From Candidatus Korarchaeum sp. (GTDB lineage: Archaea; Korarchaeota; Korarchaeia; Korarchaeales; Korarchaeaceae), in assembly GCA_020833055.1 (NCBI GenBank), contig JAJHQZ010000003.1:83714-147713 (forward strand): a DNA stretch of 64,000 nucleotides, written 5' to 3'. A program made the translations under genes and the position numbers. This document shows positions 25,142 through 33,879 of this stretch, piece after piece. Below the pieces are notes generated by a model that was not told the DNA's origin, did not search any database, and saw nothing but the letters and a program-made list of their open reading frames with translations. Numbering within the stretch: the stretch's first letter is position 1; each line of letters starts with the position of its first letter.

Positions 25142-26185
25142 TTGGGTTCACCGCCCGAGGTCGTGAGAGAGATATTGAATAAACTGACATCTACTCCCAG
25201 GGTCACGGGGAGTGAGAGGCTCTTCGCCCCATCTATAGCCGAGCTCCTCGAGCCTCACTGCGATATGATCAGGATAGACCCCTGGGGGAATGTGGAGGGC
25301 ATCATCAACCCCGGAGGAAAGCCCCCTGTAATGATAGCAGCTCATGTCGACCAGATCGGGATAATAGTTAAGGAAGTGACGAATGAAGGGTACATAAAGT
25401 TCGATGGGGTTGGGTGGGATCCCAGAGTCCTTTACGGGTCTCGTGTCAAGTTGATAACTAGCAAGGGGATAATTAGAGGGGTCATAGGAGTAGTACCGAC
25501 GCACCTCCTGAAGGCCTACAAAGAGTTAGAGGAGAAGAAGATAGAGATCAAGGATCTAATGATAGATATCGGAGCTCGCAGTAAGGAGGAAGCTGAGAGC
25601 ATGGGGGTGAAACCGGGAGTCTACGGAGTCCCTGATTATGATCCGATTCTACTTGGATCCGAATTATTCTCCTCTCCAGGTCTCGATAATGCTGCGGGTG
25701 TCGCAGCTATGATATATGGAGCGATGCTGAGCCGGGAGAGAGGGGGGATAGATGCCGAAGTCCACTTCACCGCTACGATACAGGAGGAAATAGGGCTCAG
25801 GGGTGCTGAGATGATGGCATATAAGTTGAGACCTGAAGTAGCTATAGCTATCGATGTAACATTCGCTGAACAACCGATGCTGCCCGAAGCTCCGAAGATC
25901 TCCTTGGGGAAGGGACCTGTCATAAGCAAGGGTCCCATATACCATCCTGAGATAGTGGAGTTAATAGAGAGAGCCGCAGAGGAGAACGAGATCCCTCACC
26001 AGTACGAAGCTGATTTCAAGGGCGCTGGGACCGATACATGGGTGATACAAGTCGCTAGAGGAGGAGTGAAGACTGCTCTCATCTCGATACCCTTGAGGTA
26101 CATGCACAGCCCTTGCGAAGTCATCAGTCTCAAGGATGTAGCCTGGGGAGGGGCTCTCTTGCAGAAGACTTTGGAGTTATTGTAA
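25142..26185 (+). CDS. M42-family aminopeptidase
   Basis: About 347 residues of the M42 (TET aminopeptidase / deblocking aminopeptidase) family. Two-metal ligands are visible in AAHVDQIG, PGLDNAAG, QEEIGLRG (catalytic Glu pair), AIDVTFA and YMHSPCE. These enzymes form large tetrahedral particles that trim peptides in the cytoplasm. The probable start is TTG 25142 with AGGTGG a few bases upstream; GTG 25163 is an alternative. It diverges from eno. A short T-run at about 26231-26239 may end the transcript. Confidence 0.92.
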   Translation: MGSPPEVVREILNKLTSTPRVTGSERLFAPSIAELLEPHCDMIRIDPWGNVEGIINPGGKPPVMIAAHVDQIGIIVKEVTNEGYIKFDGVGWDPRVLYGSRVKLITSKGIIRGVIGVVPTHLLKAYKELEEKKIEIKDLMIDIGARSKEEAESMGVKPGVYGVPDYDPILLGSELFSSPGLDNAAGVAAMIYGAMLSRERGGIDAEVHFTATIQEEIGLRGAEMMAYKLRPEVAIAIDVTFAEQPMLPEAPKISLGKGPVISKGPIYHPEIVELIERAAEENEIPHQYEADFKGAGTDTWVIQVARGGVKTALISIPLRYMHSPCEVISLKDVAWGGALLQKTLELL

Positions 26186-26240
26186 GTACTCAGCTCCCAC
26201 TCCCTGATACCCTTGAGAAAAACTATAAATGAGCCTTTTT

Positions 26241-27896
26241 TCACTCATGCACTTTTAAGGAGACCTCGAATATAGCTACGGGCACTGTTATCCCCAATCT
26301 GATTAGGACCTCGGGATCTATCTCGCCTATAACTCCAACTTCCTCCCCATCCCTGAGCACGCTCGCGCACCTCCCCTCTATGAAGGGCCTCTCCCTCTTG
26401 GGCTCCAGCTCTATTCTATATGAGAGGTTCTCAGATAGGACCTTCAGATGGGAATATATGTCCTCGAAGCCCACGGAATCATCTGCATACGCAGCAGCTA
26501 CTCTCCTCTCATCCCTCGTCTTGTTCTCGAGCCCCTCATCTATGAGCACGACATCCCCTATCTCGAAGACCTTCTGAGGGTACTTGACGTGCGTATTATT
26601 AGCTAGGAATGAGAGTAGTCCCGGGAATAAGGCGTCCCTTAAGACGCTATAACTCTCAGAAACTGGATTTGATACCTCAACTACTTCCCTTTCCTCCCTA
26701 CCGACCATGTGGAAGAGGGAGGCCCTGCTCGTCATTATGTAGTTCAAGACCTCCTGGTAGCCGAGCCCTATCATAACTGTCCTCACTCTCCTCGATATCT
26801 TCTCCACAGGATGGGGCTTTCCGACAGTCATTACATTCTTTGGAAGCTCATATCCAATTTTATTCAGTCCTAAAGTTATTGAGACTTCCTCAGCCACATC
26901 GACCGCATGCAAGAAATCTGACCTATATCCTGGAATGAGCACTCTGACTTTACCATCCGAACACTCCGCGTCTAGTCTGGCCCTGAGGAGCTGCTTGACG
27001 ACATCTTCCTCAGATAAGTTCAGGCCAACGATACTCCTTATGAAATCGAGCTCCACTTCCATCTCTTCAGGCTCGTATCTCGGGGTCTCTATCCTCCTAC
27101 CGTCAGGATATAAGATATCTAATGTGCTTATCTCCCCTCCTCTCTCAGCTAGGGCTGACGATATTATCTCGAGGGCATACCATATCGCTTTGAGATCCGT
27201 CCCGGTCACGTCTATGAAGACGTCCCTCACACCCGGCGTGAGTCTCGTGAGCTCAGAGTTTATTATAGGGGGCATGCTGAGGACCTCCCCCCTCGAGTCC
27301 ATTATTAATGGGACTAAATTTTCTGGATTTTTTATTAAATGAGAATAAATTTTCCCTTTTTCTGTCTGCTCTAATATCTCCTTAGCACTCATTTCCGCAT
27401 ATTCGCCCAGAGGTACGAAGTGGACTTCCTCAGCCTTCCTAGCGTCGTATATTATAGGGGGCTTGACCTTCGAGAAGTCATGAAGCCCGATCGCGACCCT
27501 CCTCCTCTTCCTCCCTAAAGTGTCATGTATCTTCTCTTGGGCCTCTATAAGGGCTACTAAAGATTCCTCAGTCCTCAGATCGACATCCCTAACGAGAGCG
27601 GCGACAACATAAGGCCTGATCTCAGCTACTCTCTCGCCCACTCTGACCTCGAAGGCCCTCCTCCTAATCTTATACTTAGGTAGGCCCAGCTCCTCGTTCG
27701 AGATCCCCTTGAGGCACCTCACTATCCCCTCTAACGTCACGAGGTCCATCCTATCGGAAGTTACCTCGAATTCAACTTCCTCACCGAAGGATTCCAAATT
27801 TATCTTCGTGAAGTCCAAGAGGTCGACGAGTTCCTCCTCACTGAAACTCCTCCAGAGCCTCTCAATCTCCCTCCTGCTGAAACTAACGACTGGCAA
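26241..27896 (-). CDS. pheT: Phenylalanyl-tRNA synthetase beta subunit
   Basis: 551 residues of the archaeal/eukaryal type, shorter than bacterial PheT because it lacks the N-terminal EMAP-like and C-terminal ferredoxin-like domains. The B3/4 editing domain is around residues 90-260 and the B5 domain around 270-350. The class II-like core contains FEIGDVVLIDEG and GEIDPEVLIRLGI near the end. It starts at TTG 27896, with GGTGAG as ribosome site, 4 bases after pheS. The alpha and beta subunits form the (alpha-beta)2 enzyme. Confidence 0.95.
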   Translation of the reverse strand: MPVVSFSRREIERLWRSFSEEELVDLLDFTKINLESFGEEVEFEVTSDRMDLVTLEGIVRCLKGISNEELGLPKYKIRRRAFEVRVGERVAEIRPYVVAALVRDVDLRTEESLVALIEAQEKIHDTLGRKRRRVAIGLHDFSKVKPPIIYDARKAEEVHFVPLGEYAEMSAKEILEQTEKGKIYSHLIKNPENLVPLIMDSRGEVLSMPPIINSELTRLTPGVRDVFIDVTGTDLKAIWYALEIISSALAERGGEISTLDILYPDGRRIETPRYEPEEMEVELDFIRSIVGLNLSEEDVVKQLLRARLDAECSDGKVRVLIPGYRSDFLHAVDVAEEVSITLGLNKIGYELPKNVMTVGKPHPVEKISRRVRTVMIGLGYQEVLNYIMTSRASLFHMVGREEREVVEVSNPVSESYSVLRDALFPGLLSFLANNTHVKYPQKVFEIGDVVLIDEGLENKTRDERRVAAAYADDSVGFEDIYSHLKVLSENLSYRIELEPKRERPFIEGRCASVLRDGEEVGVIGEIDPEVLIRLGITVPVAIFEVSLKVHE

Positions 27897-27900
27897 GCTC

Positions 27901-29385
27901 TCACCACACCAGAGGGGCGTTCCTCAGGTATTCAAGGTTCTGGGAGTGGAGTTCCCTTATATCCTCCAATCCGAGTTTTATCATAGCCAATCTCCCTATC
28001 CCTATCCCCCAAGCTAGTGCTTGAACTCTGGGGTAATCGTAACCTAAGGGTATCAACATCTCAGGTCTGAAGAGACCAGAGCCAGCTATCTCTATCCATC
28101 CTAATTTCTCATGCTTGACGTAAGCTTCAACACTCGGCTCAGTGAACGGGAAGTAAGCCGGCTTGAACTTCACCTCTTTAAAGCCCAGGTTCTTGGAGAA
28201 CTCAGCTAGGAAGCCCATCAAGTTCCTAACATTCATTCCCTCAGCTAGAACGACCCCCTCACACTGATGGAACTCGAATGCATGCGTCTTATCCGGGGCC
28301 TCCGGTCTGAAGACCTTATCTATAGCGAATATCTTACTCGGGACCTCTAATCCACTGGCTAAGGATCTAGCTGATGCAGCAGTCGTCTGAGATCTCAATA
28401 TGAGCCTCCTAGCTATCTCAAAGTTCCATTTATATCCCCATCCCTTCGATCCAGTTATCCAGCCATCTTCATGAGTCCTAGCTATCTTATCGATGAGCTC
28501 ACTGTACTTAGAGAGATCCGCTACCTTAGGATGGGCTAGTTTGTAAGAATCGTGAACTTCCCTAGCTGGGTGGTCTTGAGCTTGAAATAGGACATCGAAA
28601 TTCCAGAACTCACTCTCAACTATCGGGCTCTTCACTTCAGTGAACCCCATCCCGATCAATATCTCCCTCACTTCCTCCAAGAAAGAGACATATGGGTGGG
28701 GTTTCCCCGGGTAGACTAAAGGAGGGCTCGCTCTGACATCGTAAGCCTTTAGTTTCTTCTTCTTCCATTCTCCAGTCACTATGAGATCTCTATTGAGTTT
28801 ACCCACTTCCTCCACTAACGCTATCTTACCTCCGACGGCATCTAGACCCAGGGGGGTTAATATCACCTCAGCCTCACTGACTTCCTCTACCTCAACAAGC
28901 CCCCTCCTCCTCAAGTTCTTCAGGATCCCCTGATCTAAATCTCCCTCCTCCAGCTCTCCACCCATTATCCTATCTAATATCTCCCTCTCAGGTACCTCCC
29001 AAGATAGCGGGATTACCACTACCTCCCCGCCCCTATTCTCTATCTTCAGGAGGCCCTTCCTCCTCCCCTCGCCTAACGCTACGTTGAGTTCATCCTCCCC
29101 CATGAACTCAGACAGTTCGGAGAGGCTGACCTCTCCTCTCCCCTTAATGATCCTCAGGAGCTTCTCCTCAGGAAGACCCTCCTTAGCATGCTTCATCCCC
29201 CTATCTGTGAGCTTCAGGACTCTCCTCTTCCTCTCAATAATTTCTATTAGCCCTTTTTCCTTGAGAAGTATTGATAGAGCCGCTACCCTACTCCTATCCC
29301 CTATATCCTCTACTCTAGCTCTCCCTCCCCTGGATTTCAGGATCTCGAGGAGCTCCATTTCCCCTTTAGATAACGCTATTTCCAT
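27901..29385 (-). CDS. pheS: Phenylalanyl-tRNA synthetase alpha subunit
   Basis: About 494 residues. The N-terminal 200 residues contain several winged-helix units, as in archaeal and eukaryal PheS. The class II catalytic core follows (HPYVSFLEEVREILIGMGF, LFQAQDHPAREVHDSY, FEFHQCEGVVLAEG, PAYFPFTEPSVEA, and GIGIGRLAMIKLG as motif 3). ATG 29385 is preceded by GGAGGTGGAGG, a very strong ribosome site, which excludes the longer reading to 29427. It is the first gene of the pheS-pheT operon. Confidence 0.96.
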   Translation of the reverse strand: MEIALSKGEMELLEILKSRGGRARVEDIGDRSRVAALSILLKEKGLIEIIERKRRVLKLTDRGMKHAKEGLPEEKLLRIIKGRGEVSLSELSEFMGEDELNVALGEGRRKGLLKIENRGGEVVVIPLSWEVPEREILDRIMGGELEEGDLDQGILKNLRRRGLVEVEEVSEAEVILTPLGLDAVGGKIALVEEVGKLNRDLIVTGEWKKKKLKAYDVRASPPLVYPGKPHPYVSFLEEVREILIGMGFTEVKSPIVESEFWNFDVLFQAQDHPAREVHDSYKLAHPKVADLSKYSELIDKIARTHEDGWITGSKGWGYKWNFEIARRLILRSQTTAASARSLASGLEVPSKIFAIDKVFRPEAPDKTHAFEFHQCEGVVLAEGMNVRNLMGFLAEFSKNLGFKEVKFKPAYFPFTEPSVEAYVKHEKLGWIEIAGSGLFRPEMLIPLGYDYPRVQALAWGIGIGRLAMIKLGLEDIRELHSQNLEYLRNAPLVW

Positions 29386-29443
29386 GCCTCCACCTCCCCA
29401 TCGCTCTATCGAGTAAGACATAAGCAAGACTGGTCAGCGTCCT

Positions 29444-30451
29444 TCACACACCCCCCGCGAACCTCGCGTAATATATATTATCCTTGTCCCTGATCACTCT
29501 AACTTTCATTAATGAACCTGGCGACACAGGAGGGGAGTCTATGACAGTCACAACCCTATTCCTCGCGACAGCTAAGACCTCTCCTACCTTCCACCCTTCC
29601 CCCAGGACTTTCACGCTCACTACTTCCCCCTTCCTGAGACTGGGCTCTATCCCCCCGACTTTCCTTATCCCGAAGTCCTCCGGGCTGAGTATGAGTTTCA
29701 CGCCAAACTCTTCCTCGAGTCCCATTAACTTCCGGTAGAATTCATCCCAACTCATCGGTTTAACTCCCCTGGGCTTCCTCCCACCCTTATAAGCCTCATA
29801 CTTCTGGATGCCTAGCGCAGGCCACCTCTTCCCAGCCCCTATCTTCAGAGCGAACTCTATGAGCTCTGGGATATCCTCGTCGTTGAGCCCCGGGACCCAG
29901 ATAGGTGCTATTAGGAGGTCTATAGAGCTCTGGGATATCCTCTTAGCCGCCTCGACTACCTTGCCTATCCTGAACCAATCCGACCCAGCTAAGTACTTAG
30001 CCTTCCCTTCCTCTAGCGAGTCTATGCTCAAGTTTATCCTATCGATCCCCGCCCTCTCTAGCTCCTCTATGAGCTTCTGAGTCAGCAGGGGGCCGTGCGT
30101 CTGCGCGGATATCACTTTAACCTCGGGGATCTCCCTGAGCCTCCTTACAAGGTTCACTATCTCTGGATAGAGGAAAGGGTCCCCCACCGTATCTATATGA
30201 GCTTCAATATCGTTAACTCCCTTCTTCTCAACTATCCTCTCGAACCAAGAGATGAGGTAACTTAAGTCCACTAGGAACTCCGTCCTCCTCGTCCTCGACT
30301 TGGGTCCAGCATCAGTAGAGCAGAATATGCATGATAGAGGGCATGATGAGACTGGTCTCACTTGTATCAGATTAGTCCCCCTATCTATTAAGCCGAAGGC
30401 CACGGATCCCATCAAAGGGATATCTCCTCTTATCCTGACGACCTTCCTCAT
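29444..30451 (-). CDS. Radical SAM protein with C-terminal TRAM-like domain
   Basis: 335 residues. The cluster motif is CPLSCIFC at about residues 37-44. The SAM barrel includes EAHIDTVGDPFLYPEI and INLSIDSLEEGKAKYLAG. The last 70 residues resemble a TRAM beta-barrel (KGEVVSVKVLGEGWKVGEVLAVARNR), a domain that binds RNA in tRNA-modifying enzymes such as MiaB. A tRNA-modifying role is therefore plausible but the substrate is unknown. It lies downstream of the phosphoesterase promoter region and upstream of pheS on the same strand. Confidence 0.82.
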   Translation of the reverse strand: MRKVVRIRGDIPLMGSVAFGLIDRGTNLIQVRPVSSCPLSCIFCSTDAGPKSRTRRTEFLVDLSYLISWFERIVEKKGVNDIEAHIDTVGDPFLYPEIVNLVRRLREIPEVKVISAQTHGPLLTQKLIEELERAGIDRINLSIDSLEEGKAKYLAGSDWFRIGKVVEAAKRISQSSIDLLIAPIWVPGLNDEDIPELIEFALKIGAGKRWPALGIQKYEAYKGGRKPRGVKPMSWDEFYRKLMGLEEEFGVKLILSPEDFGIRKVGGIEPSLRKGEVVSVKVLGEGWKVGEVLAVARNRVVTVIDSPPVSPGSLMKVRVIRDKDNIYYARFAGGV

Positions 30452-30495
30452 GATTTCAACCTAAATTCTTAAATCGAAGTAGGGCAGGTAGCTTT

Positions 30496-31131
30496 ATGAA
30501 ATTGCTAGCGATCTCCGATGTGCATTCATCATTCTCTAAGCTGAAGTCCTTACTAGAGAGGGAAAATTTTGATGTTATACTTATAGCTGGAGATATCTCT
30601 AATGGTGATATTAGTGATGTTAGGAAAATCCTGAAATTTGTTAAGGATTTCAGTGAGTATGTCTTCTTCGTCCCCGGTAACATGGATCCCGCTCCCCTCC
30701 TCGAGATCAAAGAGCTCGAGGGATGCCTCAACTTACACCGTAATAAAACTTACCTAAGGGGGTACTCGATCGGCGGTGTGGGAGGAGGTCTCATCTCACC
30801 TTTCCTGACTAGAATCGAGTTCACTGATCATGAGATCTCGATTGCGCTTGAAGAACTCGGGTACGTCGATATCCTGCTGAGCCACACCCCTCCATTCGAT
30901 AGTGGGCTAGATAGAGTGAGATCGGGGCTTAGCGTCGGATCTAAATCCCTGAGGGATTACATAGAGAGGAGAGCTCCCCTACTCTGTATCTGCGGTCACA
31001 TACATGAGTCCAGGGGTATAGAGAGGATAGGGGTTACTTTCGCGATAAATCCAGGGCCTCTCTCCTGGGGGAATTATGCCATAATAGATTTAGAGGGCAG
31101 GGAAGTGAGGCCGAAGCTCCTCAATCTCTAG
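30496..31131 (+). CDS. Calcineurin-like metallophosphoesterase
   Basis: 211 residues of the small archaeal YfcE/MJ0936-like class. The two-metal ligands are visible in SDVHS (residues 7-11), AGDISNG, PGNMDP and CGHIHESRG. These enzymes act as phosphodiesterases on small substrates; the natural one is unknown. ATG 30496 follows a T/A-rich zone (TTCTTAAATC, 30465-30474) shared with the divergent radical SAM gene. It may be linked to the membrane-protein gene 35 bases downstream, but that gene has its own TATA-like box. Confidence 0.88.
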   Translation: MKLLAISDVHSSFSKLKSLLERENFDVILIAGDISNGDISDVRKILKFVKDFSEYVFFVPGNMDPAPLLEIKELEGCLNLHRNKTYLRGYSIGGVGGGLISPFLTRIEFTDHEISIALEELGYVDILLSHTPPFDSGLDRVRSGLSVGSKSLRDYIERRAPLLCICGHIHESRGIERIGVTFAINPGPLSWGNYAIIDLEGREVRPKLLNL

Positions 31132-31166
31132 CCAAAATTTTAATTTTGGTGACTCGAGCATTAGAG

Positions 31167-31700
31167 ATGGATCTGAGGGATATCGCTATATCAGCTATAG
31201 GGGGAGCTCTGTACGCTCTCGTAGGTTACGTGAGCTGGTTAGGCCTCACTTTCTACGGCGTCAGGTTCTGGCCCTCTGTAGTGATACCAGCGACTATATC
31301 ATGCCTCTATGGAGCGAGCGTAGGCGGGTTATCCGCTGCGATAGGGATATTCATATCAGATATCGCCACTCATGGGAACGCGATCTTAAGCTTGACAGTT
31401 GGTGTTACATCTAACTTCTCATGCTTCTACATAATAGGGAAGCTCGCTGGGGGGAGTAAGTATAGCTTGAGGAGGTACCTATTAGCTTCTACTCTCGGGC
31501 TCACAGTAGGTCACTTGATAATAGGGGTGGGTCTCCTCCTCTGGAGCCAATATTTCCCCCTCCCATTTCAAGAGAGATTAACCCCGTTATCTATCGCTGC
31601 TGCACTCACGATATCATTCGTCACATTTGCTTGGGAGCTCCCATTCGCTCTCATACTAGTCCCTCCCATAGTGCATGCTGTCAAGAGGGCCGTGGGATGA
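31167..31700 (+). CDS. ECF-transporter S-component-like membrane protein (possibly pantothenate)
   Basis: About 177 residues with five to six hydrophobic helices (AISAIGGALYALVGYVSW, VVIPATISCLYGASVGGLSAAIGIFIS, LLASTLGLTVGHLIIGVGLLLW, AALTISFVTFAWELPFALILVPPIV). Size and the glycine/alanine-rich helices fit a substrate-binding S component of ECF vitamin transporters. It is followed, with a 4-base ATGA overlap, by a type II pantothenate kinase, so pantothenate uptake is a reasonable guess. The energising A and T components are not in the window. ATG 31167 lies about 25 bases after a TATA-like AATTTTAATTTT. Confidence 0.6.
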   Translation: MDLRDIAISAIGGALYALVGYVSWLGLTFYGVRFWPSVVIPATISCLYGASVGGLSAAIGIFISDIATHGNAILSLTVGVTSNFSCFYIIGKLAGGSKYSLRRYLLASTLGLTVGHLIIGVGLLLWSQYFPLPFQERLTPLSIAAALTISFVTFAWELPFALILVPPIVHAVKRAVG

Positions 31701-32554
31701 TGTTCATCATAGGGCTTGATATGGGAGGCACTACTACGAAGGGTGTCCTGCTATCTGAGGGAGGAGTTAGCTTGAAGACTCTAGTCGTCTCCTCGGATCC
31801 CTTAGCGGCAGCAGCTGGCACGATAGGGAAGATATTGACTCAAGGGGGGCTCGATATCGATGATATAGAGGCTATCGCTGCGAGCGGAGGGAGAGTGAGA
31901 TCTCTCCCCAAGCGTATCCTCGGCCTCCCTCTCTTCGAAGTGGATGAGATAGAAGCTATAGGGAGGGGAGGCGCCTTCTTAGCGAGGATGAGGGAGTGCG
32001 TAGTCGTAAGCGCTGGTACGGGGACTGCGATAGTTGAAGTCAGAGAGAGGAACTCTGGATACGATGTCAAGCATCTGGGAGGAACCGGTGTCGGAGGTGG
32101 GACCCTTTTAGGCTTAGGAAAGCTCTTACTCGGTAGATCATCTATAGAATCCCTCCTTGAACTAGCATCGAAGGGGAACTCTGAGAACCTAGATCTCAAG
32201 GTAGGAGATATAGTGGGGGGTCCAGTGGGGAAGTTGGATGTCAACACCACTGCCTCAAACTTCGGGAGGTTAGTAGATGACGCTAAGCAGGAGGACATCG
32301 CTGCAGCCCTCGTTAATATGGTGGGGCAAGTGATCGGGGTCGTCTCAATCTTCGCAGCTAAGTCAGCGGGATTGGAAGATAAAATAGTCCTCGTCGGAGG
32401 ATTGGCGAGTTATGAACTGATAGTTGAGGCAATAAGGAGACCTATAAAGCTCTTCGGTGGTAGTCTAATCGTCCCAGAGGATCCCCAATACGCTACTGCA
32501 TTAGGCGCATCTCTTAAGCTATTCTCCTCCCTCACATCCTTAGTGAGGGGTTAA
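31697..32554 (+). CDS. coaW: Type II pantothenate kinase-like protein (ASKHA fold)
   Basis: About 285 residues of the actin/hexokinase ATPase fold. The phosphate-1 motif is GLDMGGTTTKGVLL, and SAGTGTAIVEV and HLGGTGVGGGTLLGLGKLLLG match type II pantothenate kinases (human PANK, staphylococcal CoaW). The adenosine motif VLVGGLAS is near the end. Most archaea make phosphopantothenate by pantoate kinase instead, so this gene points to pantothenate salvage. ATG 31697 overlaps the S-component stop in ATGA, and its TAA overlaps the next ATG. A BadF-like activator ATPase is the main alternative, but the Cys motif of that family is absent. Confidence 0.75.
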   Translation: MMFIIGLDMGGTTTKGVLLSEGGVSLKTLVVSSDPLAAAAGTIGKILTQGGLDIDDIEAIAASGGRVRSLPKRILGLPLFEVDEIEAIGRGGAFLARMRECVVVSAGTGTAIVEVRERNSGYDVKHLGGTGVGGGTLLGLGKLLLGRSSIESLLELASKGNSENLDLKVGDIVGGPVGKLDVNTTASNFGRLVDDAKQEDIAAALVNMVGQVIGVVSIFAAKSAGLEDKIVLVGGLASYELIVEAIRRPIKLFGGSLIVPEDPQYATALGASLKLFSSLTSLVRG

Positions 32555-33255
32555 TGACTGTAAGCTATACAGTAGAACTGAGAGGGGCTGTCATCAAGGG
32601 AGATAGCTTGCTCTTGATAAGGGAGAAGGGTAAGAAGGATTGGTCTATCCCCGGAGACTTAGTTGAGCCTGGAAGGAGTTTCAGGGATTCCTTAAGGGGG
32701 ATTATATCGGATTCCACTGGCGTCCATGCCGAAGTCATTAGAGCTATCGATGTGAGCGATGAAGCGGATGCAGAGCATAGGATACGCATAACTTACCTCT
32801 GCAAGCCGGTCTCAGGGAAACTGAGGCCCGGGAGGGGAGCTAAGGAAGTGAGGTGGGTCGAGCTCAGTAAGGCCACTGAACTACCTCTCTCAGGAGCTGC
32901 TAGAGAGGCAGTGAATATCCTGACCTCAAAGTTCGCACTCTTCATCAGGAATAGGGACTTGAGGAGGGTGATCATAGGGGTCCCTAGGGGGCACGTCCAC
33001 AAAAGGGTAGTTATGGAGCTCTTTGATGGGATAATAGTACTTCATGAGGCGACTGTTGAGAACATCGTCAGGGCTTTCGTAGAGGTAGAGATGCACCCAT
33101 CCAGGAGAGCGATAGTGCTAGAGGGGAGGGAGTTAGAGAGGAGGAAGGAAGGTTATTCAAAGTACCAACTCCTTGAGGTCGAGATGAGCGATGAGGAAGT
33201 CGAGAATATGATAACCGAGATCCTGGGCCTCGGTAGTGAGAGAAGTGAAGATTAA
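32554..33255 (+). CDS. Degenerate Nudix-like domain fused to an unknown C-terminal domain
   Basis: 233 residues. Residues 5-125 follow the Nudix fold (LRGAVIKGDSLLLIREKGKKDWSIPGDLVEPG), but the Nudix box reads RGIISDSTGV where REUxEExGU is expected, so the catalytic glutamates are missing. Residues 130-233 form a second, unrecognised domain (RRVIIGVPRGHVHKRVVMEL, MHPSRRAIVLEGREL). This could be a sensor of a nucleotide-like cofactor rather than a hydrolase, as in NrtR-type regulators, but no DNA-binding motif is obvious. The ATG shares one base with the kinase stop codon, so it belongs to the same operon. Confidence 0.7.
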   Translation: MTVSYTVELRGAVIKGDSLLLIREKGKKDWSIPGDLVEPGRSFRDSLRGIISDSTGVHAEVIRAIDVSDEADAEHRIRITYLCKPVSGKLRPGRGAKEVRWVELSKATELPLSGAAREAVNILTSKFALFIRNRDLRRVIIGVPRGHVHKRVVMELFDGIIVLHEATVENIVRAFVEVEMHPSRRAIVLEGRELERRKEGYSKYQLLEVEMSDEEVENMITEILGLGSERSED

Positions 33256-33348
33256 AAAGTTGTACTTAAATCTCAGTGGGGGATGAGGAGGAGTTACTCC
33301 ATAGATGCGAGATGACCTCTCAGGTGCTGCTGACCCCGGGTGTTAGGG

Positions 33349-33879
33349 ATGATCAGGAGAGCCCTCGTCATAGGGAGGTTTCAACCCCTCCATCACGGTC
33401 ATCTCTACTTGTTCAGGTACGCTCTATCTAGAGCTGAGGAGTTAGTGATAGGTATAGGGAGCTCTCAATTCTGCTGCCAGCCGAGGAACCCCCTCTCAGC
33501 TGGGGAGAGGATGGAGCTCATAGTGAGGACGTTGAGGAGGGAGGGCTTCCCAATGGAGAGGATATTCATATCCTGCATACCAGATACTCAATCCCCCGAG
33601 GAGAATTGGGGACTTATAGTCTTGGATAGAGTTCCCAGAGTAGATATCGCTTTCTCTAATGATCCTGAGACAGTGAGGTGCCTTAAGGAAGTTGGATTGC
33701 ATGTAGAGAACGTCCCCTTCTTCAAGAGGGAGATTTATGAAGCCACTAAGATAAGGGAGCTCATATTGAAGGGAGATAGTTCTTGGAAGTCTTTAGTACC
33801 GGAATCTTCACTCGACTTCCTCATTGAAGTGGATTTTGAGGGTAGAGTGAGGAGGTCCGCGGGGAATAATTCACTCTGA
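33349..33879 (+). CDS. nadM: Nicotinamide-nucleotide adenylyltransferase (archaeal NadM type)
   Basis: About 176 residues. It joins NMN or nicotinate mononucleotide to ATP to give NAD or its deamido form. The nucleotidyltransferase motif GRFQPLHHGH is at residues 9-18, followed by IGIGSSQFCCQPRNPLSAGERMELI, all typical of archaeal NadM. ATG 33349 is preferred over GTG 33340. A separate TATA-like AATTAAAAAG-type box near 33251-33260 may drive it. It follows the pantothenate kinase and Nudix-like genes and converges on the PIN ATPase gene with a 9-base overlap. Confidence 0.9.
   Translation: MIRRALVIGRFQPLHHGHLYLFRYALSRAEELVIGIGSSQFCCQPRNPLSAGERMELIVRTLRREGFPMERIFISCIPDTQSPEENWGLIVLDRVPRVDIAFSNDPETVRCLKEVGLHVENVPFFKREIYEATKIRELILKGDSSWKSLVPESSLDFLIEVDFEGRVRRSAGNNSL

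Noticed and set aside
33280-33333. Possible C/D RNA before nadM: GGGATGA, GAGATGA and CTGA in order on the plus strand.
   Set aside because: No D' box is found, the C'-to-D spacing is 14 instead of about 12, and the first box is poor. Too weak to list.
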